Of a stretch of DNA of 13,432 nt, positions 6,648-12,552 are shown in pieces; positions within the stretch are counted from its first letter, which is position 1, and the number at the start of each line of letters is the position of its first letter. Source of the stretch: Alphaproteobacteria bacterium. GTDB lineage: Bacteria > Pseudomonadota > Alphaproteobacteria > SHNJ01. Under the pieces are notes generated by a model. That model made no database searches. It had not been told where the DNA came from and saw only the letters and a list, made by a program, of their open reading frames with translations. A program made the position numbers and the translations under genes. The stretch spans positions 1-13,432 of the forward strand of contig CANGQU010000002.1 in NCBI GenBank assembly GCA_947456345.1, read 5' to 3'.

Positions 6648-7309
6648 GCCGCAACCGTCACCGCAGCCCCGCGCAAATACAACGCCTCGGGCACAAGCGT
6701 ATCGCGCATCTGCCAAAACACTTGCGCATAAGCACCAATCGCGGCGGCATCAACCTCGGGCAATTTTTCGCCATACACTTCGCCGCCGCTGTGGCTTTGC
6801 CCCAACGCTGCGCCCGGTCCTAGCCACAATAGATTTTTCGCCATTAAATTTTCCGGGCAATGCGGCTGGGGCTGCGCCGTGGGTGGATATAATATTTTTC
6901 CCGCCGCGTCCAATGCTGCCACATGCCAATCATCCTTGCTCGAAGGCGTTGCCACCAAAATTGTTTTGCCAAGCCGTACCGCCTGAGGCAAAGCGAGCGC
7001 CACCGCCGCGTGATAGGGCACGCCCACAACCGGCACACCCCAGGCCTGGCCCAAAGCGAGCGCTGCCGCCAAAGTCACACGCATGCCCGTAAACGAACCC
7101 GGCCCGCAATGCGCCGCGATACCGGCAATCGTTTTGGGATCGATGGCGTTGTTGTGTAGCAATTGGCGCAACAGGGGTGCCAAAACTTCGCCGCCGGAGC
7201 GGACGCGCGCTTGCCGCAACTGCACCACCTGGCCATCGGCCGGGCAATAAGCGACGCTGCATTCGGTATCGACCACCGCCAGCGCCAATATGGCCGGGGG
7301 CTTGGGCAT
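6644..7309 (-). CDS. tsaB: tRNA threonylcarbamoyladenosine biosynthesis protein TsaB
   Basis: TsaB is the ASKHA-fold partner of TsaD and TsaE in making t6A37 on ANN-decoding tRNAs; it is a scaffold rather than the catalyst. The 221-residue length from ATG 7309 fits. The diagnostic segment is HCGPGSFTGMRVTLAAALAL (GPGSFTG at 69-75), followed by GVPVVGVPYHAA. The N-terminal strand reads ILALAVVDTECSVAY, where most relatives have ILAIDT-x-T-x-x-CSVA; the Asp-Thr phosphate loop is not conserved. The start is chosen because ATG 7309 shares its A with the stop of the upstream nitroreductase (TAATG); the frame stays open further upstream only as an overlap. It is co-transcribed with the nitroreductase, rimI and xth. 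Confidence 0.9.
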   Translation of the reverse strand: MPKPPAILALAVVDTECSVAYCPADGQVVQLRQARVRSGGEVLAPLLRQLLHNNAIDPKTIAGIAAHCGPGSFTGMRVTLAAALALGQAWGVPVVGVPYHAAVALALPQAVRLGKTILVATPSSKDDWHVAALDAAGKILYPPTAQPQPHCPENLMAKNLLWLGPGAALGQSHSGGEVYGEKLPEVDAAAIGAYAQVFWQMRDTLVPEALYLRGAAVTVAA

Positions 7310-7899
7310 TACAGAATTTGGCAAGCTTGAGAAAATTCCAAACGCGGGCTGCGCGGGAACAAAGTGCTGGCATCGCCGTAACCCAGATTGCACAGCATGT
7401 TACTTTTGACGGACGTGCCCGCAAAAAACAATTCATCGCATTTCTTTTTATCGAAACCCGACATCGGCCCGCAATCCAGGCCCATCGCCCGCGCCGCCAA
7501 CATCAAATACGCGCATTGCAAAGACGAATTACGCATGGCGGTATCCTCGATCACGGCGGGCTTGCCTGCGAACCACGGACGGGCATCGGTATGCGGAAAT
7601 AATTGCGGCAACAAATCATAAAACTGCATATCCATGCCCAGCACCGCCGTCACCGGCGCGCTCATGGTTTTGGCGACATTACCTGCCTGGAGGCAGGTTT
7701 TTAATTTTTCTTTGGCCGCCGGGGTTTGCACGAATACGATCCTAAGCGGCGAGCAATTCGCCGAAGTCGGCCCCCATTTCAACAGATCGTAAATCTGCTG
7801 CAAAATTTCGGCGCTGACCGGTTTTGCCTGCCAATCGTTAAACGTGCGCGCGGATCGAAATAATTGATCCATTGCGTCTGGGGCAAGGGGCTGGGACAT
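7309..7899 (-). CDS. RutE-like NADH/FMN nitroreductase family protein (malonic semialdehyde reductase-like)
   Basis: This 196-residue FMN-dependent oxidoreductase closely resembles E. coli RutE, which reduces malonic semialdehyde to 3-hydroxypropionate in the Rut pyrimidine pathway. Shared motifs are ARTFNDW (17-23), KWGPTSANCSP (41-51), then FYDLLPQLFPHTDAR, AMRNSSLQCAYL, GLDCGPMSGFD and a C-terminal LGYGDAS...FPRSPRLEF. FMN contacts come from the SARTFN and GPTSAN segments. No other rut genes are nearby, so the physiological substrate may differ and I do not assign the symbol. The start is firm: GGAGGT (7907-7912 on the complement) is seven bases before ATG. It is the first gene of a four-gene operon with tsaB, rimI and xth. 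Upstream lies the repeat-rich palindrome, which must contain or adjoin its promoter. Confidence 0.9.
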   Translation of the reverse strand: MSQPLAPDAMDQLFRSARTFNDWQAKPVSAEILQQIYDLLKWGPTSANCSPLRIVFVQTPAAKEKLKTCLQAGNVAKTMSAPVTAVLGMDMQFYDLLPQLFPHTDARPWFAGKPAVIEDTAMRNSSLQCAYLMLAARAMGLDCGPMSGFDKKKCDELFFAGTSVKSNMLCNLGYGDASTLFPRSPRLEFSQACQIL

Positions 7900-7942
7900 G
7901 GGCGGAACCTCCGGTTAAAAGCGCAGTATATAGCGAATCGCA

Positions 7943-8070
7943 GCGTATAGCGTATAGCGTTAGGCGTAAAGAAAATAGTAAGCAGAAAGCAGTAGGCAGG
8001 CATGTCTTTTTCTACTTACTGCTTACTTTTTACTGCTTACCCCCTTTACGCTATCCCCTATACGCTATAC
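7943..8070. repeat. Long imperfect palindrome built from short repeats
   Basis: This non-coding stretch folds into an imperfect inverted repeat of about 130 bp. GTATAGCGTATAG (7945-7957) pairs exactly with 8058-8070, and GCGTAAAG (7964-7971) pairs exactly with 8044-8051. AGTAAGCAG (7977-7985) matches the complement of the CTGCTTAC blocks. The arms are themselves repetitive: AGCGTAT units on the left, and TTACTGCTTAC twice on the right (8016-8026 and 8030-8040, period 14). The centre is CAGGCATGTC plus a T-run near 7998-8011. It lies between divergent genes and reaches to within ten bases of the deacetylase start. It could be a palindromic repeat element, a hairpin in the deacetylase mRNA, or an expansion of short tandem repeats. 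No open frame here looks like a real protein. Confidence 0.75.
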
Positions 8071-8079
8071 CCTTACGTC

Positions 8080-9084
8080 ATGCGTATATTTCTATTACTG
8101 CTCTTGCTTTTAACGGCATATCCAGCCATGGCGGCGAACCATGCGGTGATCATCATGTACCACCGTTTTGGCGAGGATAATTATCCCAGCACCAATATCG
8201 GCCTGGATCAATTCGCGCAGCATATCCAAATTTTGCAGACCGAGGGTTTTACCGTCCTGCCCCTGCCCGATATTATAGCCGCTATCGACAATGGCAAAAA
8301 GCTGCCGGATAAAACCGTGGGCATCACCATCGACGATGCGGCTTTGTCGGTTTATACGGCGGGCTGGCCGATATTTTTAAAGCACCGCTTGCCGTTCACC
8401 CTGTTCGTTACCACGGATGATATCGACCGGGGCAGTAAATATTATATGAATTGGGATCAGTTGCGCGAATTGCGCGATTCGGGTCTGGTCACTATCGGCA
8501 ACCATAGCACCAGCCATCCCAGCTTCGCCAAAATCACGCCGTTGCAAATCGCCCAGGAACTCGGCCAAGCGCGGGAGCGTTTTATAAGCGAACTTGGGGC
8601 GGCGCCAGAATTATTCGCCTATCCCTATGGCGAATTCAGCAACCAAGCGCAGAATGCGGTAAAAAAATTCGGCTTTACCCATGCTTTTGGCCAGCATTCT
8701 GGCGTGTACGACCGCAACGCCAACATGTTGGCCATTCCGCGTTTCGCATTTAACGAGAATTTCGGCGCCCCCAGCCGTTTCCGTCAGGCGGTTTCCGCCC
8801 TGCCTTTGCCGATCTCGGGCCTAACTCCGTCCGATGCGCTGCAGGCGCAAAGCCCGACGGCGATCGGTTTTGACTTGGGCGAACCCAAGATCGGAAAAAA
8901 CCTGAGCTGCTTTCTAAGTGAATTAGGCCAAGTAAAACTGGTCGAGGACGGCACACGCATCACCGCCAGCTTGCCTAGTGCCTGGGGACCGGGCCGTCAG
9001 CGCATCAATTGCACCGCGCCAGCCGGATCGGGCCGCTATCATTGGTGGGGCATGCAATATGTGATTGAGCCTGCGGTTAAATAA
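8080..9084 (+). CDS. Secreted polysaccharide deacetylase (NodB-fold, carbohydrate esterase 4)
   Basis: This 334-residue exported protein removes acetyl groups from an N-acetylated glycan, such as peptidoglycan or an exopolysaccharide; the substrate is not evident. From ATG 8080 it begins with a clear signal peptide (MRIFLLLLLLLTAYPAMA, cleavage after AMA). The NodB-like domain covers about 22-230. It has the start IIMYHRF, metal-binding ITIDDAALSVY (Asp85-Asp86, with Ala where Gly is usual), NHSTSHPSF (His142 and His146) and AYPYGEFS (181-187). A C-terminal beta-rich region (about 270-334) holds two cysteines, in LSCFLSE and RINCTAP. The frame opens upstream to 8002, but that part is translated repeat sequence. 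No good Shine-Dalgarno precedes 8080, so translation may be weak or controlled by the palindrome. Its end overlaps the convergent glucosaminidase gene by eight bases. Confidence 0.9.
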   Translation: MRIFLLLLLLLTAYPAMAANHAVIIMYHRFGEDNYPSTNIGLDQFAQHIQILQTEGFTVLPLPDIIAAIDNGKKLPDKTVGITIDDAALSVYTAGWPIFLKHRLPFTLFVTTDDIDRGSKYYMNWDQLRELRDSGLVTIGNHSTSHPSFAKITPLQIAQELGQARERFISELGAAPELFAYPYGEFSNQAQNAVKKFGFTHAFGQHSGVYDRNANMLAIPRFAFNENFGAPSRFRQAVSALPLPISGLTPSDALQAQSPTAIGFDLGEPKIGKNLSCFLSELGQVKLVEDGTRITASLPSAWGPGRQRINCTAPAGSGRYHWWGMQYVIEPAVK

Positions 9085-10027
9085 ACCGCGCGCGCCAGGT
9101 GGTGGCGTTTTCAACGGCCAGCTTGGCGCGATCCAAATGGCGCAAACCGTTGGCGTTGATGATTTTCTGAATCGTCTGCACATAGGCTTCGCGCCGTTCG
9201 GAATAATCGATCAGCGTACCCGCCAAACGCAGCGAGTCCAGCTTGCCTTCTTGGCGGCGCATTTCGGCGCGGGCAGTGCGGAATTCATCATAAGCGCGGT
9301 GCGAATTCAAATTGCGGGTATAGGATAAAATGGTCTGGAACAGATTGTCAAAGCTGCGCACATAATGCTTGCGGCCAGCTTCGCGATCGTCGGGGCGAAT
9401 GCCCAATTCGGGATTATACACTTGTTGCCCGAACAACGCATTACCGGCGCGCACAAAACGCGATGTCCCCCAGCCGCTTTCTTCGGCCGCTTGGGCGATC
9501 AATAACGATGGCGGAATCTGATCAACGCGCAGACGCAGGGCCTCGAAATCCACTTGGGGCAAACCGTATTCCCGAGCGATATCCTGAATCCACGCAGTTT
9601 CCCGCTCATTCCAGGCGATGTTCTGTTGTTGCAAGGCGGCCAAGCGTTCGATTTCGGCGCGTTTTTCGGCGATATGCTGATTGACCAAAAGGGCCAAGGG
9701 TAATACCGAGCGGATAAACAAATTTTTGCGCGCTTGCGGCTCACTCATTTCGTGCAAATCTTGTGGCAGCGAAGTCAGGAATAACGCTGGCACCATGTTT
9801 TGCCCGCTTTGAATTTGCGCCAGATCATAAGCGCGGGCAGCAAATAAATCGTCCAAGGCATCATGGCTGGAAATTTTAACAATGCCGGATGGCATCTGTT
9901 CGGCTGTGGCAGTAGCGGTGATACCAGCACTGGTTTGCGCCAAGCGCACTTGCGGCTGCAGCATGGCCAAGGCCAGGCCCAACAAAAAACACAATAACAG
10001 CAATTCGCCATTTCTTTGGTATGTCAT
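9077..10027 (-). CDS. Bax-like membrane-anchored glucosaminidase
   Basis: This protein of about 316 residues carries a C-terminal glucosaminidase domain (GH73-like, Bax family) predicted to cleave beta-N-acetylglucosaminyl bonds in peptidoglycan. A hydrophobic N-terminal segment (LLLLCFLLGLALAML, about 9-23) is a signal anchor or signal peptide, placing the rest in the periplasm. A helical region with possible coiled coil (IAEKRAEIERLAALQQQN) precedes the catalytic domain. The active-site motif is AQAAEESGWGTSRF (catalytic Glu about 183), followed by NALFGQQVY, then HYVRSFDNLFQTILSYTRNL and NSHRAYDEFR, as in Bax. I chose ATG 10027 because a G-rich ribosome site (AAGGGGGT) sits close upstream and hydrophobicity starts soon after; the open frame extends to 10111 inside nifU. 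It follows the NifU-like gene by 25 bases, so it is likely in the same transcript. Confidence 0.87.
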   Translation of the reverse strand: MTYQRNGELLLLCFLLGLALAMLQPQVRLAQTSAGITATATAEQMPSGIVKISSHDALDDLFAARAYDLAQIQSGQNMVPALFLTSLPQDLHEMSEPQARKNLFIRSVLPLALLVNQHIAEKRAEIERLAALQQQNIAWNERETAWIQDIAREYGLPQVDFEALRLRVDQIPPSLLIAQAAEESGWGTSRFVRAGNALFGQQVYNPELGIRPDDREAGRKHYVRSFDNLFQTILSYTRNLNSHRAYDEFRTARAEMRRQEGKLDSLRLAGTLIDYSERREAYVQTIQKIINANGLRHLDRAKLAVENATTWRARFI

Positions 10028-10052
10028 ATCTACCCCCTTTGTTACGCCGCTG

Positions 10053-10601
10053 TTAGGCGACGGCCCGGACTTCGTGCACTTCCGGCACGTAATGCTTAAG
10101 CATATTTTCAATTCCGGATTTCAATGTGGCGGTCGAACTGGGACAGCCCGAACATGCGCCACGCAAATGTAAAAACACAATCCCGTCTTCGAAGCGGTCG
10201 AAAACAATATCGCCACCATCCATCGCCACGGCGGGACGGACGCGGGTATCCAACAATTCGATAATCTGCGCCGAAATTTCATCGACGGCGTCCGCACTCA
10301 GCGCCGGGACAGCCGGGCCATCGACAATCGATTGGCCGGTGGTCAAATGTTCCATAATCGCCGCCAGGATTTGCGGCTTTAACGTCACCCATTCATACGC
10401 ATCGGTTTTGGTGACGGTAATAAAATCATGCCCCAGAAAAATCCGCGCCACCCCGGCAATATGGAACAGGCGGGTAGCCAGCGGCGAGCTTGAAGCGGCC
10501 TCGGCCGTGGCGAAATCGGCCGAGCCATTGGCCAATACCACCTGATCCGGCAGGAATTTGAGGCTAGCTGGGTTTGGGGTCGATTCAGTTTGAATAAACA
10601 T
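10053..10601 (-). CDS. NifU-like Fe-S cluster scaffold/carrier (Nfu)
   Basis: This 182-residue protein has the two-domain Nfu layout common in alphaproteobacteria and mitochondria. The N-terminal Nfu_N domain is about 1-88 (MFIQTESTPNPASLKFLP at the start, then FLGHDFITVTK). The C-terminal NifU domain is about 105-182, with RPAVAMDGGDI and the cluster ligands Cys150 and Cys153 in ACSGCPSST. It carries and delivers [4Fe-4S] clusters to target enzymes in the cytosol. GGAAAG (complement of 10606-10611) four bases before ATG supports the start. It is the first gene of a unit with the glucosaminidase and has a promoter-like pair about 185 bases upstream. A hairpin lies just ahead of the ribosome site. 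Families called NfuA or NifU-like are alternatives to the simple label; the function is well supported. Confidence 0.94.
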   Translation of the reverse strand: MFIQTESTPNPASLKFLPDQVVLANGSADFATAEAASSSPLATRLFHIAGVARIFLGHDFITVTKTDAYEWVTLKPQILAAIMEHLTTGQSIVDGPAVPALSADAVDEISAQIIELLDTRVRPAVAMDGGDIVFDRFEDGIVFLHLRGACSGCPSSTATLKSGIENMLKHYVPEVHEVRAVA

Positions 10602-10780
10602 TATGCTTTCCGTTTGTTAGCGGCCATATTGGCCGCGCTAAGCTTGGTTTAAATCTATTGTCGTCACTGGTATTCCGCCTTTTAGCCCTTTTGGTATAAG
10701 CCACTCTATCGGGTCGCCGTAGGCCCAAACTCTGTCGGGGGTACGGTATGGATCAGCCGGTCGGAAGTTGCTGATTTATT
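10602..10780 (-). promoter_or_regulatory. Long leader of the NifU-like gene
   Basis: If transcription starts just after the -10 at 10787-10792, the mRNA has about 180 nt before the nifU start. This part is GC-richer than the promoter side and contains the palindrome at 10620-10636 immediately before the ribosome site. One frame stays open for 45 codons (10641-10775) with residues such as RVWAYGDPIEWLIP but has no ATG, GTG or TTG at its beginning, so I do not call a gene. I see no known riboswitch, tRNA or terminator. Confidence 0.35.
10620..10636 (-). promoter_or_regulatory. Hairpin ahead of the nifU ribosome site
   Basis: GCGGCCA and TGGCCGC form a perfect 7-bp stem with a three-base loop, ending about eight bases upstream of the GGAAAG ribosome site. 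There is no T-run on the minus-strand exit side, so it is not an intrinsic terminator. It might shape access to the ribosome site or be a dyad for a DNA-binding protein. Confidence 0.45.
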
Positions 10781-10786
10781 AATAAT

Positions 10787-10815
10787 ATCTTAACTCAACT
10801 GGCGAAACCGGTCAA
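10787..10815 (-). promoter_or_regulatory. Sigma70-like promoter for the nifU-glucosaminidase unit
   Basis: On the minus strand TTGACC (10810-10815) and TAAGAT (10787-10792) are separated by exactly 17 bases. The DNA just upstream of the -35 (about 10830-10880) is very AT-rich with A and T runs, resembling an UP element. This is the best promoter match in the window. Confidence 0.6.
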
Positions 10816-10911
10816 GCTTTGTGGCCGAAAAAGCAATTAAGTTAGTTTTTTTCCTAAAATTTTAGATAATTTAGTTAAGAATCACAGATGAAGGGTACTA
10901 TAATATGCCGC
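10816..10911. other. AT-rich spacer after trpS
   Basis: There is no gene here. The stretch contains the perfect palindrome CTAAAATTTTAG (10854-10865), a T-run at 10846-10852 and the small palindrome CGCTTAAGCG (10909-10918) that includes the trpS stop. It must hold the end of the trpS transcript, but no GC-stem plus T-tail terminator is clear. Confidence 0.4.
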
Positions 10912-11922
10912 TTAAGCGCGCCAGAATCCGACCGTGTCATAGATATTAACCAAATTCGGCTGGGCAATATGATTGGCCGCATCACTGCCATCGCGCAAAA
11001 CGCCATGCAGATATTGTGGATCGGCCAAGAGGCGGCGCATGGTTTGCGTAATCGGCGATAGCTGCGCCACCGCCAATTCGGTCAATTGCTTTTTAAAGCC
11101 GGAAAATTGCTGTCCGGCGAATTGCGCCACTACAGCCTTGATATCCTGATCCGCAAGCGCGGCATAAATACCCAGTAAATTTTCCGCCTCGGGCCGATTC
11201 GCCAATTCCTCGGCCGTTCCGGGCAAGGGCAGCGGATCGGTTTTCGCCTTTTGGATTTTAAGGGCGATTATATCCGCATCATCGGTCAAATTGATCCGGC
11301 TGTAATCGGATTCGTCCGATTTGCTCATTTTTTTGCTGCCATCGCGCAACGACATGATCCGCGCCGCCTGGCCCAGGATGATCGGCTCAGGCAGGGGAAA
11401 AAATTCTACCCCATAATGCCGGTTATAAGCCCCGGCCAGATCCCGCGCCAATTCCAAATGCTGTTTTTGATCCTCGCCCACCGGCACATGCGTCGCGCGG
11501 TACAATAAAATATCCGCCGCCATCAACACCGGATAGGCATACAATCCTAATACCGCCTGATCCTTGTGCTTGCCGGATTTTTCCTTGAACTGGGTCATAC
11601 GGTTCAACCAGCCCAACGGGGCGTGGCAAGCCAGCACCCAATTCAATTGCGCATGCCCCGGCACGGTCGATTGATTGAAAATCACGCTGCGCTTGGGATC
11701 GATGCCACAGGCGATATAAGCTGCCGTCACTTCGAGAATGCTTTGGCGCAATTGTTTGGGATCTTGGGGGACGGTGATCGCATGCTGATCGACGACGCAA
11801 AACAGCAATTTCGCATCCACAGCCGCGCGATTTTGCATCGCCACCCAATTGCGGATCGCGCCCAGATAATTGCCCAAATGTAAATTGCCGGTCGGCTGCA
11901 CGCCCGAAAAAATAATGCTCAT
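10912..11922 (-). CDS. trpS: Tryptophanyl-tRNA synthetase
   Basis: This class Ic aminoacyl-tRNA synthetase charges tRNA-Trp with tryptophan in the cytosol. It has 336 residues from ATG 11922. The signature motifs are the HIGH-like TGNLHLGNY (11-19), [20 protein letters not shown] (133-152, Trp and ATP pocket) and KMSKS (198-202, in [11 protein letters not shown]). The C-terminal anticodon-binding helices follow. A TTG six bases upstream (11928) in frame has AAGG seven bases before it, a better ribosome-site distance than ATG 11922 has, so translation may start at TTG with two extra residues. murJ lies upstream on the same strand in the usual alphaproteobacterial order, but an opposite-strand gene separates them here, so trpS probably has its own promoter within 11929-12052. 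Confidence 0.96.
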   Translation of the reverse strand: MSIIFSGVQPTGNLHLGNYLGAIRNWVAMQNRAAVDAKLLFCVVDQHAITVPQDPKQLRQSILEVTAAYIACGIDPKRSVIFNQSTVPGHAQLNWVLACHAPLGWLNRMTQFKEKSGKHKDQAVLGLYAYPVLMAADILLYRATHVPVGEDQKQHLELARDLAGAYNRHYGVEFFPLPEPIILGQAARIMSLRDGSKKMSKSDESDYSRINLTDDADIIALKIQKAKTDPLPLPGTAEELANRPEAENLLGIYAALADQDIKAVVAQFAGQQFSGFKKQLTELAVAQLSPITQTMRRLLADPQYLHGVLRDGSDAANHIAQPNLVNIYDTVGFWRA

Positions 11923-11983
11923 GGCCAATCAATAACCTTGATCCCGCCAACATACAATCGCAAAAAAAGACGTAAAAACACCA

Positions 11984-12011
11984 TTGCCTTAAAAGATATA
12001 AAGCTTATAAT
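11984..12011 (+). promoter_or_regulatory. Sigma70-like promoter for the gene at 12053
   Basis: TTGCCT (11984-11989) and a perfect TATAAT (12006-12011) are 16 bases apart. Transcription would begin near 12018, giving a leader of about 35 nt that contains the AAGGA ribosome site (12040-12044). Confidence 0.5.
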
Positions 12012-12052
12012 TCAACCCGTAGGTTTTCACTATTGGCAGAAGGAAAATTTGT

Positions 12053-12547
12053 ATGTCTATCGCCTGCGCAAAACCCCATGTCGCTCGCCGCCAAGAAGAT
12101 AACACCGCCCGCAACATAGGCATAATTTGTTTGTATGTCACTTTATACTTTGGGTTTGAATCTATCTCTAATAGGTACTATCAAACACCAACCCCCATCG
12201 GCACGGTGCAAAATCCATTGCGCGAGCGTTTAGTCAGCGATGGACAAACAGTATACCAAATCACAGCCTCGCCAGCTGGCGGAGCATTCATGGCGATACC
12301 GGTACCGAATTATTATGGGCAAGACTTTTCCGCGCGTCAGCCGGCGATTGTCATCGGACCAAACGAGGCACCGTTAGGCATTCCAGAATTTGTGACCCGC
12401 ACCACCCGAATTGTGTCCGCCGCCGATCAACAGGCTCAAATCGAAGAATGGAAGAAAACAGCCGACCAATATATGGCGCAAGGTGCGGGCACCCTTTCTA
12501 TCGCCTTTTTGTGCTTTGGTGTAAGCTATTTTACGCGGCGGCGTTAG
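12053..12547 (+). CDS. Unrecognised protein with two predicted membrane segments
   Basis: I do not recognise this 164-residue protein. AAGGA (12040-12044) eight bases before ATG and a promoter-like pair upstream support expression. A first hydrophobic segment lies near residues 21-36 (NIGIICLYVTLYFGF) and a second near 144-160 (AGTLSIAFLCFGVSYF), followed by a short RRR tail. The roughly 100 residues between are polar, with TPIGTVQNPLRERL, VPNYYGQDFSARQP and a helical AADQQAQIEEWKKTADQYM. If both segments cross the membrane, the middle faces the periplasm and both ends are cytosolic, which fits the positive ends. Its base composition is a little more AT-rich than the neighbours, and it interrupts the trpS-murJ pair on the opposite strand, hinting at a later insertion. 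It ends five bases from the convergent murJ stop. Confidence 0.72.
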   Translation: MSIACAKPHVARRQEDNTARNIGIICLYVTLYFGFESISNRYYQTPTPIGTVQNPLRERLVSDGQTVYQITASPAGGAFMAIPVPNYYGQDFSARQPAIVIGPNEAPLGIPEFVTRTTRIVSAADQQAQIEEWKKTADQYMAQGAGTLSIAFLCFGVSYFTRRR

Positions 12548-12552
12548 CGTCA

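Noticed and set aside
8002..8079. N-terminal extension of the deacetylase
   Set aside because: It is a translation of the repeat palindrome (YPLYAIPYTLYPY); a proper signal peptide starts at 8080.
10028..10111. Longer start of the glucosaminidase inside nifU
   Set aside because: It would overlap nifU by 59 bases and put 28 polar residues before the signal segment; ATG 10027 has a ribosome site.
10602..10719. 39-codon GTG frame running into nifU (minus strand)
   Set aside because: No ribosome site, very basic composition, and it ends out of frame within nifU; probably chance.
10740..10775. SRP (4.5S) RNA-like GGTCGGAAG on the plus strand
   Set aside because: The flanking bases do not match the conserved tetraloop helix and there is no pairing partner.
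10899..10904. TATAAT on the plus strand near the trpS end
   Set aside because: No -35 at suitable distance and no plus-strand gene downstream.
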